Shown one piece after another: positions 8,664 to 17,600 of a stretch of 24,097 nucleotides of DNA. Both the position numbers and the translations under genes were made by a program. The stretch lies in assembly GCA_964464635.1 (NCBI GenBank), contig CAYXGT010000042.1, positions 1 to 24,097 of the forward strand, read 5' to 3'. Under the pieces are notes generated by a model that was given only the letters and a program-made list of their open reading frames with translations, was not told where the DNA came from and did not search any database. The DNA is from CAYLMG01 sp964464635 (lineage in GTDB: Bacteria > Planctomycetota > Phycisphaerae > Sedimentisphaerales > Anaerobacaceae). Within the stretch, counting starts at the first letter, position 1. Each line of letters begins with the position of its first letter.

Positions 8664-9632
8664 ATGAAGCGATTAGCTGATAAACCAGATAAAAGGCGCG
8701 CCTTTACCATAGTGGAGCTGCTCACCGTTATGAGCGTTATCATTCTATTGATAAGCCTGCTTGTACCGAGCCTGAACAAAATGAAGCGGTTTTCTTTATA
8801 CGTAAAGCAGAGAAACCATTTCAAGGGAATCAGTGAGGGACTGACAATGTTCAATGCCGAATGGCAGGACTACCCTGATTCTGACCGAGGTGACCATACT
8901 GATCCGCACGGAGGTCTGCCTTATTGTGGTGCAATGAAGCTGTGTGAGGCTATGGTAGGCCAGGACGTATTGGGTTTTCATCCTCAGTCACGTTTCTTTC
9001 AGGTAGGGACAAATGATGGTACTAATCCAAAACCTGCGCCGTTAAGTCAACCTGGTGGTAATGATTTGTATCCTGCCAGGAGGCCTAATCCAAATCCTCA
9101 GGTTGTTGCGGAAAGTGAAAGTGAGAGAAAAGGTTTGTACATCTCGCGCGAACAGGCGAATGCTTATAAAATGGGAGATTTGTATCATGCCGGTACAGGC
9201 GTCTTCCCGCCGGATTTACGAGTGCTTTGCGATGTTTATGGAACCGCAATGCACAAACAGACAGGCAAAACCGTCGGCTCGCCAATCCTCTACTACAAGG
9301 CCGATACTACAAAACAGGGACATACCTTTGGAAATCCCAACAACATTTACGACTATACCGACAATATAGATTTAATCGGCATTGGAGTGGCTATGCAGCC
9401 TGATTTTTATCATCCTATGGGTCCCCTGGGGCGGCAGACACCTATAGAAGGTGTTATTGAGAGGCCGGAGCTTTTCTATGAAATCACATTGAATGAAGAA
9501 GTTTCTGTAAAATCAACAGAAGGAAAATTGATTGTGCCGAAGCCTTACAATGATGACAGCTTTATACTGATTTCCGCCGGCTTCGATGGTTTGTACGGAA
9601 CAAACGATGACGTCTTTAATTTTGAAAAATAA
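8664..9632 (+). CDS. Large GspG-like pseudopilin, paralogue 1
   Basis: This 322-residue protein has a class III prepilin leader: a basic segment, then RRA|FTIVELL with cleavage expected after Ala13, Glu at +5, and a hydrophobic helix (14-34). The residue before the cleavage site is Ala instead of the usual Gly. The C-terminal SAGFDGLYGTNDD (304-316) matches the calcium-loop region of GspG-type pseudopilins. The body is twice the usual GspG length (about 140). It is clearly paralogous to the gene at 10553: both contain an LGFHP block, an 'ANAY' block, an 'ILYY' block and the same C-terminal loop. A strong Shine-Dalgarno (AAGGAGA) sits just before the start. It would be processed by a prepilin peptidase and assembled in the periplasmic pseudopilus. 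Confidence 0.85.
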   Translation: MKRLADKPDKRRAFTIVELLTVMSVIILLISLLVPSLNKMKRFSLYVKQRNHFKGISEGLTMFNAEWQDYPDSDRGDHTDPHGGLPYCGAMKLCEAMVGQDVLGFHPQSRFFQVGTNDGTNPKPAPLSQPGGNDLYPARRPNPNPQVVAESESERKGLYISREQANAYKMGDLYHAGTGVFPPDLRVLCDVYGTAMHKQTGKTVGSPILYYKADTTKQGHTFGNPNNIYDYTDNIDLIGIGVAMQPDFYHPMGPLGRQTPIEGVIERPELFYEITLNEEVSVKSTEGKLIVPKPYNDDSFILISAGFDGLYGTNDDVFNFEK

Positions 9633-9708
9633 GTTTTGGGTATATTAAAGTATGAGGTGATTGTTTGATGGCTGTTTATTCTGATAACTTTGGCTTCCGG
9701 AGGAAATA

Positions 9709-10512
9709 ATGGAAAGGAAATCTATTTTATTAGCGGTGTTTATTATGCTGCTTTCAATTAATAATCTTAGTGCGTATGCCGGTGTCCTTGTCAACGGCAG
9801 CTTCGAAGATGATTCCTGGATAGATGATATCACCGTAGAAGAGCCGAACGGCTGGGATGTAAATGTGCCCGCCAATTTCGGCGGCTGGATCTATAGCGAC
9901 TGGGTTACCGACGACGGACTGTACAATCTGACGCTTTTTTCAGACCCATATACTTCTTTCGAAGCAAGTGACATTGCAGAACTATCTCAGTATGTGCTTC
10001 TCGGAGACGTTAATCAGATTATTTTTGATATCAGGCTTCACACACAATCCGCCAGTAAGATTTGGGACCCGAATCTCAGGACGGCTGTTGTAATTATAGA
10101 TGATGAGACTGTTGTCTGGGAATCGAACAGCCTCGCTTCCGATGTCAGGGATGAGTATTTTGACCAGGTCATTGACATATCCAATGAAGATTACGCCGAG
10201 CATAAGTTATCCATCGCCCTCAAGAACAATGTAAAAGAGGAGACAACTTCCATCAAGTACTATACCGACTGGGATAATATCAGGTTTGACCTTTATTGTG
10301 ATGGTCAGGGTTACCTGGATAGCGATTTCAACAGGGATTGTTCCGTGAATTTTGTCGATTTTGCGATGATATCGGATTTGTGGCGCCAGAATGTTGACCT
10401 CGATTCCGAATATAACCTGTCGGGCGATGGCGATACTGAAACGTACGGAATTATTGATTTTTCTGATATAGCAGTTTTTATCGATGACTGGTTCACCAGC
10501 AATTATGAATGA
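9709..10512 (+). CDS. Secreted protein with C-terminal dockerin-like repeat
   Basis: This 267-residue protein has a clear signal peptide (hydrophobic 6-22, likely cleavage after SAYA, residue 24). Residues 25-195 look like a beta-sandwich: it opens with GVLVNGSFED, a start I associate with planctomycete carbohydrate-binding-like modules. From 197 on there are two EF-hand-like calcium loops, DSDFNRDCSVNFVDF (204-218) and DGDTETYGIIDF (240-251), each followed by an 'ISDLW' or 'FIDDW' helix. That is the planctomycete type I dockerin arrangement. It has a strong Shine-Dalgarno (GGAGGAAATA) and sits between two paralogous pseudopilin genes in the same orientation. It may be a substrate or accessory of the secretion machine; that link is inferred from position only. 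No catalytic residues are recognised. Confidence 0.75.
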   Translation: MERKSILLAVFIMLLSINNLSAYAGVLVNGSFEDDSWIDDITVEEPNGWDVNVPANFGGWIYSDWVTDDGLYNLTLFSDPYTSFEASDIAELSQYVLLGDVNQIIFDIRLHTQSASKIWDPNLRTAVVIIDDETVVWESNSLASDVRDEYFDQVIDISNEDYAEHKLSIALKNNVKEETTSIKYYTDWDNIRFDLYCDGQGYLDSDFNRDCSVNFVDFAMISDLWRQNVDLDSEYNLSGDGDTETYGIIDFSDIAVFIDDWFTSNYE

Positions 10513-10552
10513 CAGCCGCCGGCAAAGAAAATATTTATTTAAGGTAATTATT

Positions 10553-11377
10553 ATGAAACCAGAAAAAGGATTTACGATAATTGAGCTTTTAGTCGCTGTT
10601 GCGGTTATCGCACTGCTTTTAAGTCTCCTGCTGCCTTCGATGTCAAGGGTCCGCAATATGGCCAGAGAAGCCAAGCAGAGAGTGCAGTTTTCCGCTATAG
10701 ACCAGGCGCTCCTGGCCTGGCGGAACGATTACGGTGAATACCCACCCTCGTCTTTTTATGATGATGTTGCCGGCGCTTATTTTTGTGGTACACAGAAGCT
10801 TGCTGAAGCCCTTTTCGGCCTGGATTTACTTGGTTTCCATCCCGGCTCAACTTTTCGAGTTGAAGGTGTTGATGGTGATGAGGCTCTGTATCAGAATACA
10901 CAGGATTCAATTTCGCTTCAGGTAAGGCAAAGCCGATATCTTGAGCTTGAAGCTGCAAATGCTTACAGGCTTGGATATAGTGAACCGGCTGTTGCAGATG
11001 GATTATTTGCCAATACAGGCTCGTTTTATCCGGCAAGTTATGTCCTTTGTGATGAATTCGCCAGGATACCCATAACGGTCGGAATGGAAAATAAAAGGGC
11101 GGGTCTGCCCATCCTGTACTACAGGGCGAATACTTCCAGTAACACAATGATAGGTGATGAATGGGACAGGATTTATAATCCTTTCGATAATTCGGAATTT
11201 GTTAATGAATTTTTTGGACAGGTTTTCTCTGACGCATTTACCGTTTTTGTCACGGACCCGAAAGCCTCGTCGTTATCCGGCGTACCCTGGCCTTACAAAC
11301 CCGATTCTTACATCTTAATATCAGCCGGCCTGGATGGTCGGTACGGAACACTGGACGACATTACAAATTTCAGATAA
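10553..11377 (+). CDS. Large GspG-like pseudopilin, paralogue 2
   Basis: This 274-residue pseudopilin starts at ATG 10553, not at the in-frame ATG 10484. The later start gives the compact leader MKPEKG|FTIIELL with cleavage after Gly6, Glu at +5 and a hydrophobic helix (7-27). It also has AAGG about ten bases upstream, whereas 10484 would overlap the previous gene and put the leader deep inside the protein. The C-terminal SAGLDGRYGTLDD (257-269) is the calcium-loop region seen in GspG-like proteins. It is paralogous to the gene at 8664 (shared LGFHP, ANAY, LPILYY and C-terminal blocks) but about 50 residues shorter. The dockerin-like gene separates the two copies. Confidence 0.85.
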   Translation: MKPEKGFTIIELLVAVAVIALLLSLLLPSMSRVRNMAREAKQRVQFSAIDQALLAWRNDYGEYPPSSFYDDVAGAYFCGTQKLAEALFGLDLLGFHPGSTFRVEGVDGDEALYQNTQDSISLQVRQSRYLELEAANAYRLGYSEPAVADGLFANTGSFYPASYVLCDEFARIPITVGMENKRAGLPILYYRANTSSNTMIGDEWDRIYNPFDNSEFVNEFFGQVFSDAFTVFVTDPKASSLSGVPWPYKPDSYILISAGLDGRYGTLDDITNFR

Positions 11378-11444
11378 TGGATTCTATGCGAAGACTTATG
11401 GAGAAGCCGGGGATAAAAGTTAAGACAACAGAAAGTTCGCATCA

Positions 11445-11972
11445 ATGAAAGAAAATAAAAAACAATTTGGTTCACCTCGTGAGATACGCAGTTATCTAAC
11501 GGGTTTCACGCTGGTTGAAGTGCTGATTGTGGTTGCACTGCTGATTGTGCTGGTCTCGATGGTGCTGGTCGCAACCAGCAAAGCCCGCGTCGATAAAGAA
11601 GAGCAGCTCACCAGGGCGACGATTGAATTGCTCGATTCCGCCCTGCAGGAATATTACGATTATACGAATAATTTCCCCGGGCCTAATTCGCCGTCCGTAT
11701 CTTTGCCTGAGCCTGATTACAAGCCTTATCAACAGCATAATGCGTCGCTTTGTTTTCAGCTTAATTTAATACCGAGTTCGAAACCGGTTATCGAAAAAGT
11801 AGATTATTCTCAAAAAACAATAATTAACGGATATCTTGTTATTGTAGATGCGTGGGGAACGCCGCTGAATTACTTATATGTCGATGGAGTTGATACTTTT
11901 GGAAAGCTGATATCCGCCGGCCCCGACGGAGATTTCGCAACGGCCGCGGACAATATAGATAACAGAAAGTAA
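11445..11972 (+). CDS. gspG: GspG-like major pseudopilin
   Basis: This 175-residue protein has a 20-residue leader ending LTG|FTLVEVLIVV, with Glu at +5. After the membrane helix comes the alpha-helical spine, then NFPGPNSP (77-84), DAWGTPLNY (135-143) and SAGPDGDFATAADNID (157-172). The W-G-x-P-L-x-Y block and the acidic C-terminal loop are the best match to the GspG major pseudopilin and its calcium site in this window, and its length is closest to the family norm. It is only four bases from the next gene. No strong Shine-Dalgarno is seen before ATG 11445. It should form the main shaft of the pseudopilus. Confidence 0.82.
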   Translation: MKENKKQFGSPREIRSYLTGFTLVEVLIVVALLIVLVSMVLVATSKARVDKEEQLTRATIELLDSALQEYYDYTNNFPGPNSPSVSLPEPDYKPYQQHNASLCFQLNLIPSSKPVIEKVDYSQKTIINGYLVIVDAWGTPLNYLYVDGVDTFGKLISAGPDGDFATAADNIDNRK

Positions 11973-11975
11973 AAA

Positions 11976-12740
11976 ATGATGAGCCTGAAATTTTACAAAA
12001 AGGGCATTACTCTGGTTGAGATATTGACGGTCATCGCAATTGCCGTGCTTGTCACGGTAGTCTCGGTACCTGCTATCGATGTCTTTTTTGATTCGTTCGC
12101 TTCGCAGGGCAGTACCCAGGCAATGATAAATGCAGCCCTTTCCAGCGCCCGTGCTATGGCAACCAGCGAGCACAAATATGTCGGAATCAGGTTCCAGAAA
12201 ATTTACGACGAAAGCCCACTCTACGCCGACCAGTATATGATTTTCATCGTCTATGACTATGAGGGTACCGGCCGCCTGGCTAACGGTTTCAGAGCGGTCG
12301 ATGGCCTGAAGCCAATGAAGCTGCCGGAAAATATCGGCGTAATGGATTTGTACTATGGTTCTGATAATGACAGGCAAATAGACGATGACCTGGTAATTGG
12401 TGACTTTTTTAGGGATGCAACGACTTTTTCAATTATTTTTTCACCGGCTGGCAAATTGGTAATACACGATGTTTGGGTGAGGAATAGAGACGGTCGAACA
12501 GATGACAGTAGTTCTGATGACATATTTAATACTGAGGGTGCAATTACAGCCCCTGTAAAACCTACTGGTATGTTCCTTCAGGATGCTGCAAATGAGCTGA
12601 GCAGGAGAATGTTTTACATCTATGACACAAGAGATTTCAGGCGGGCGTACAATGACGACCAGCCTGTTTCGGGTTATCTGGTCAATCTGGAACCGCTGTA
12701 TATCAATCCGCATACCGGAACAATAATTTCGCAGGAATAG
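11976..12740 (+). CDS. gspH: GspH/FimT-like minor pseudopilin
   Basis: This 254-residue protein begins with the prepilin leader FYKKG|ITLVEILTV: cleavage after Gly10, Glu at +5, and Ile instead of the usual Phe at +1. Residues 45-60 (TQAMINAALSSARAMA) match the helix typical of GspH/FimT proteins, which contain 'L...AR..A' at this place. The remainder is a beta-rich C-terminal domain. It lies four bases after the GspG-like gene and eight before the GspI-like gene, consistent with the canonical G-H-I-J-K order. A second in-frame ATG at 11979 is equally possible as the start. The H assignment rests on gene order and the helix motif. Confidence 0.78.
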   Translation: MMSLKFYKKGITLVEILTVIAIAVLVTVVSVPAIDVFFDSFASQGSTQAMINAALSSARAMATSEHKYVGIRFQKIYDESPLYADQYMIFIVYDYEGTGRLANGFRAVDGLKPMKLPENIGVMDLYYGSDNDRQIDDDLVIGDFFRDATTFSIIFSPAGKLVIHDVWVRNRDGRTDDSSSDDIFNTEGAITAPVKPTGMFLQDAANELSRRMFYIYDTRDFRRAYNDDQPVSGYLVNLEPLYINPHTGTIISQE

Positions 12741-12747
12741 TGTTGCT

Positions 12748-13506
12748 ATGAAAAACAAAATAAACAAAAAGGGTTTTTCACTTGCCGAGATATTAATGTC
12801 GCTGGGGATACTCTCGATAGGTATGCTTCTTATTGCTGCCGTTTTTCCCGTCGGCATCCATTTCACCACGATTGCAACCGAGCGGACAATCGCTTCCTCT
12901 GTCGCTGACGAAGCCTTCGCAAAGATAAGAATGTATTGTTCAGACCTGAATTTTTCTCCAATTGCAGTGGGTGATGTACTGGAAGCTTTCCCGCCGCTTC
13001 TGTCGGGATTTCCTGCTTTTAACGAGGATTTTGAATGCTCTTACCCTTCGGACGATGCAGTTGATGTCAACCGGAGAATGTATTCCTGGTCGGCTCTCTG
13101 GAGAAGGCTCAACTCAGACCCTACCGGCAGGAGTGTTCAGATTACCGTTTTTGTCAGCAGAAGGGGAGGGGCGTCAGCAAGGTATTATAAATCCGACCTT
13201 AGCGAAGACGGCCTCTGGCCGATACCGCTGCCCGTAACTGTTAGGGGAGCTAATTCAAATCAGATTACTGTAAATGAAGGCAGCAATCCCCAGAAAAACT
13301 TCATAAATCCCGGCTGTACAATAGTAGATGACACGAATGGAAGAATTTACAGGGTGCTGGACCGCAATTTAAATAATGTTGTCTTTCTCGACGGCATCTG
13401 GCGGGGTGATACTGCTAATGACAGCGAGGTCTGGGTCGTCGCTCCGCCTGTCGGAGGCGGCAGGTACCCCTGTATAGCCGTTTATCAAAAAGTGATTAGA
13501 TTCTAA
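12748..13506 (+). CDS. gspI: GspI/PilV-like minor pseudopilin
   Basis: This 252-residue protein has the leader MKNKINKKG|FSLAEILMSLGILSIGML, cleaved after Gly9 with Glu at +5. The A-E-I-L-x-S-L-x-I-x-x-I-G pattern is characteristic of GspI/PilV proteins. After the helix, a hydrophobic-polar stretch (ATERTIASSVADEAFAKI, about 48-65) is the GspI-type amphipathic helix. The C-terminal part is beta-rich and ends GGGRYPCIAVYQKVIRF. It is longer than typical GspI (about 120), as with its neighbours. In a secretion pseudopilus it would join J and K in the tip complex. Confidence 0.78.
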   Translation: MKNKINKKGFSLAEILMSLGILSIGMLLIAAVFPVGIHFTTIATERTIASSVADEAFAKIRMYCSDLNFSPIAVGDVLEAFPPLLSGFPAFNEDFECSYPSDDAVDVNRRMYSWSALWRRLNSDPTGRSVQITVFVSRRGGASARYYKSDLSEDGLWPIPLPVTVRGANSNQITVNEGSNPQKNFINPGCTIVDDTNGRIYRVLDRNLNNVVFLDGIWRGDTANDSEVWVVAPPVGGGRYPCIAVYQKVIRF

Positions 13507-13507
13507 A

Positions 13508-13541
13508 AAAAGGACACAGAACACAGGACGCAGAAAACAGA
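13508..13541 (+). repeat. ACACAG-word repeat directly upstream of gspJ
   Basis: GGACACAGAACACAGGACGCAG sits between the gspI-like stop and the gspJ-like start. It is built from the same GGACACAGA / CACAGG / CGCAGA words found at 14432-14510 and, in reverse complement, at 18028-18062. It occupies the ribosome-binding region. Confidence 0.45.
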
Positions 13542-14423
13542 ATGTTGAACTTTAAGAAAATAATAAGAGCAAATGGATTTACATTAGTCGAGCTTATAAC
13601 CGCCGTAGCCATAATGGCTATACTCGCAGGTTTTATGTCGGTCATATTCAAAAGCAGCATAGACGGCTATCGCTCAGCCGGTGCCAATACCGAGATTATG
13701 CAGAAGCTCCGCGCGATAACAGAACAGCTTAACACCGACTTCGAAGGCTTCTGCAAAGACGGTTACCTGATAATTCAAAAAGACCAGCAGCGCGAGCCGA
13801 GAAAAGTGTATCCCGACCTTGCCGATGCAAAAAAAGATTTTTTTATGGACAGAATCTATTTCTTCACCACAGGCGATTTCCAGTCCTGGGAGCAATATAT
13901 CAATGAGTATGACACTTTGACTTTTGCGAAAAGTAATATAGCCAGGGTATTCTTGGGGCATGACAGCAACTCTCTTAGTAACGATAATATTACGCTAAGT
14001 GAGTGCAGTCTGGCAAGGGATGTGGTGTTATTAACTCCTCAAAACCCGGACATCACTTCAATTACTTTGCCGGAAGACTGCCGAGACTTATCTTTCGCAC
14101 AGTGCAAATCACTAACCGATGTGAATGATTTGATAAGTTTCGTAGAAGACTCTAATAATCAGTATATCCTGGATGTTTCAGTGGAGATGGATATCGAACA
14201 TGGGGATATCAGACGGTTATTTTGTGAGAATATCGGCGAATTTGAGATCACATGGAGCAGGGGAGAAATAGATTCAGACGGTAAGTTTATTTGGTGGCCT
14301 GGAAATCTGGGTCCGAATGATTCAATGCCGATAGCCATTAAGTTTGCTTTTACGCTTTATGACTCGAAAAGAATTCTTAAAGACGGCAGAAGATTCACCC
14401 ACATTGTTTATCTGGGAGACTGA
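13542..14423 (+). CDS. gspJ: GspJ-like minor pseudopilin
   Basis: This 293-residue protein has the leader IIRANG|FTLVELITAVAIMAILAGF, cleaved after Gly12 with Glu at +5. The following stretch (about 42-65, GANTEIMQKLRAITEQLNTD) matches the helix of GspJ/PulJ minor pseudopilins, which typically read 'L...L..D'. The position between GspI-like and GspK-like genes supports the call. Its leader region (13508-13541) is unusual: instead of a Shine-Dalgarno it holds copies of the ACACAG word that recurs in the intergenic repeats of this window. GspJ is expected in the tip complex with I and K. Confidence 0.78.
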   Translation: MLNFKKIIRANGFTLVELITAVAIMAILAGFMSVIFKSSIDGYRSAGANTEIMQKLRAITEQLNTDFEGFCKDGYLIIQKDQQREPRKVYPDLADAKKDFFMDRIYFFTTGDFQSWEQYINEYDTLTFAKSNIARVFLGHDSNSLSNDNITLSECSLARDVVLLTPQNPDITSITLPEDCRDLSFAQCKSLTDVNDLISFVEDSNNQYILDVSVEMDIEHGDIRRLFCENIGEFEITWSRGEIDSDGKFIWWPGNLGPNDSMPIAIKFAFTLYDSKRILKDGRRFTHIVYLGD

Positions 14424-14642
14424 TTATTAACCACTGAGCCGATTAGCCACAGAGGACACCCGCCATCCGGCGAGGTCTCGCCTTCGGCGGACAGAGAGCA
14501 CAGAGGAAAAACTAATTAACTAATTAACTAATTAACTTATTTAACTAATTAACCAATTATCTTCGTGACCTTCGTGTTCTTCGTGGTGAGAAATTTAGCG
14601 AGTTTTTGAGGTTGATAGACGTTTAAGGAAAGGCGGAAAGAA
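14424..14642. repeat. Intergenic repeat mosaic between gspJ and gspK
   Basis: These 219 bases contain several nested pieces. CACAGAGGACAC and GGACAGAGAGCACAGAGG (14447-14507) flank a nested inverted repeat: CCGCC 14460-14464 with GGCGG 14486-14490, and inside it GCGAG 14470-14474 with CTCGC 14477-14481. Next is a tandem run of TAATTAAC-like units (14513-14553; four exact 8-mers and one 9-base variant). Then TTCGTG is repeated four times (about 14562-14586). No reading frame is convincing. The spacing suggests an inserted repeat patch in an otherwise tight operon. Confidence 0.65.
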
Positions 14643-17600
14643 ATGAAAAGGAAAATTTTCAAGAACCTAACTTTGCCCGGCTCGGCCTTTATTATGGTCT
14701 TTGTCCTAACTTCTTTACTGGCTCTTATAGGCCTGATTTTCCTGTTAACTTCGAGGATTGATAAGCTCTCCACCTCCGCAATAGAGCAAAATAAGCAGCT
14801 CGACGCCGCAGTCGATACCGTAATCGCCCAGATTTCGCAGCAGCTCGTGATCGATACACCCGACCCAAACAGTGGACAGGAATACTATGACTACCCCGAC
14901 GTGTATAACCGCTGGCTTGCAAGTATCGAGCCGGATAAATATGATAATGGTACACCGCTAAATCCCAATGATGATATTTACTATTGGCGACAGATTAGCG
15001 ATGTTACAGGTTATTTATCATTGAATGCCCTGGTTTGGGGTTATACTTCGCCTGAGAGTCCTGTATGGAATGTACCGGTCGATGTGCCTGGTACATCAAT
15101 CTACGTTCCGGATTATCCTGAAATAGAAGTAACAGATGGCGTATTGGATGAGAACTGGGCCGATGCCGATGGCGACGGAATAGCCGACTCGAAATGGATA
15201 CCATTGGATTCGTTCGACTCCGTTGCCTTGGATTTTGTTCCTGATATGACAACGAACAAAGGCGAGCCCGTATATGCCGCCATTCGTGTCATAGACAACA
15301 GCGCTATGCTTAACGTCAATACAGCTTATAAATTCGACCCCTGTGACACTGACCTTATTGACGAAGACGGCGATTTTGCAAGGGGGAAAAAAATCGACGG
15401 CACGAGCCAGATACAGATAAATCTGGAAGGATTAGCAAGGGTAGATGATACTATAACAGAGATTCAAGTGTCGAGGTGTGGTTATGAAGTGATAGATATG
15501 AATAATTCGGCCGGATGGAATCAGTTTAATAATGATATGGTCCGAAGAATAGAAACGCCTGCGGATACAAATTATTGGCCGTTTGATATTTCTGATGAGC
15601 TTGAGCTTCGCAACAGATTTTTTCTGAAAACGTCTGTACAAACAAGACTGGAAAACCTTTGGTTCTCCACAATAGGACATTCGAATTTTAAACAAGTACC
15701 TTATAGTGTGGGAAACGGTACTTTACAGGAATGGTGGCAAGCCATAAAACAACTTGCTTATCAGCCGGACAGAAGACACTTTCTTAGTACATATAATATA
15801 GACCGTACGATCGACCCGTTTGGCTTTGAGATGGCATATTTGAACGATCCTGATTTTATTGCACAGGATTTATATGAAGATAAATTGCTCCCTTCGATAG
15901 TAAAGTATTATGATTCTGGAAGCCCAGGACACGACAGGCTTGCGTCTGAATTTGCACAGGTGGCTGCCAATATGAAAGATTACGCGGACTCCGAAAATCC
16001 CGCTGAGGTGACAACAGTACGTGATATATTTAATAAGACACATTATGGTTCTGAGACGCCGAGAATGTATATTTCTGAGCTGTCTTTTATACATGATTAT
16101 AATGATCCAAATAATAAAGACGCTTTATGGGGCGACCCGAATACATATCTTAGGTATCTGTACCGCTCTTTTGGAATCGAAATTTTCAAGGAATTTGATA
16201 ATGATGAAAAATTCGACGACTGGAGGCTTGTTATTAATGGACCGACTTCTATAAATCCGATTATCCTCGATGACCAGCTTTTCAGGGAGCGTGGCGGAAG
16301 ATACTATGTAATAATATTTGAGGACCCGAATGCTTCTCTCGATGAATATGTGGAATGGTCCGACACGCCGGCTAATGGTGCCGAAGGTATTGACCCTGAT
16401 ATCGTACTTAAATGGGGTGGCGCCTGGTTTTTTAAGCAGGGCAAATGGTACCAGTCATCCTCTTATGACGTATATTTCGCAGAAGATTGCAAAAGTACCG
16501 GTGATTGTAATAGTACCTGTAAAAATATAATAGATGCCAATCATAGCACACCCGAATTCATCGGCAATTTCCCTGTTGGGGAATTTGACCCTTGCGGACT
16601 ATTGCCTCTCGACCTTTTAACAAAGTATTGCTGGCGTATAGATGATGTAAACGATGCCTGCGGCCTGACGGATAAGGGAGATACGTTATCATTCACAACC
16701 TGGCCCGAAAGGCCGAGTTCGATATACGGAGACCCTATAGGGCCTAATACTGTTATCTTTCGTCCTGACAGCACGATAATTCTCCAGCGTTATGTTGAAG
16801 ATGTTGGTGGTTATATAGAAGTTGACAGGGTAGGCCCGACAGGCTTGGAAAATATCCAGGATGAGAATGATGCGCTGATTCCACTCTGGCTTGTGGATGT
16901 AAATGATCCCTGTTTCGGTGAAGGTGCTGTACGGAGCTTTCAGAGGGATATTGACTCGGACAGGCGTATAAAACGCTTATGGAACATCTTGAGCCCTCCG
17001 CACTGGAGCGCTCTGGATCCAACGCTTGGGCACAGCAACAGCTTTTCTTGGCCTGAAGAAGAATTTCCCTGTCCGCGAATCCAGATGCTGTCACATTATC
17101 TGCGGAACGTCGGAGAGATAGGAAAAATTTTCAAAAAGAGTACCTACTATATAGCACCGGCTCGATTTAATGACAGAATACAGATAGCGGATGCCGAGCC
17201 TGATATCAGACTTGACTTATGGGAGCCTTCTTCTCAGGATATCCTTAACTTTATTTCCGTTTATAATCCGCCGGGCAGTGAAATAAGGGTCAAGGGGAGG
17301 ATAAACATAAATAACGCTCCTTGGTTTGTTTTGGCACAATTGCCCTGGGTATCGAAAAGAATTGATTATTATCAACCATCCCTCGCCGAGGCGATAGTGG
17401 CATACAGGGATAAAATGGCCATAACATCAGGGCCTGATTACAGCGGTCGTTCAGGAAATCCCGGCTTTGAAAATATAGGACAATTGAATAACGTGTTTTT
17501 GGATCCTCATGAATTTCGTATGGACTACTATATGGATGGTGTGGACCAGCGATGGTATCCGGATATGACATTCGATAGGAGAACCAAGGTTGACGGTGTG

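Noticed and set aside
10484..10552. Earlier in-frame ATG for the second large pseudopilin
   Set aside because: It would overlap the dockerin gene and place the prepilin leader 29 residues into the protein; ATG 10553 gives a normal leader.
14513..14553. CRISPR-like array from the TAATTAAC repeats
   Set aside because: Units are 8 bases, directly adjacent, with no spacers or cas genes.
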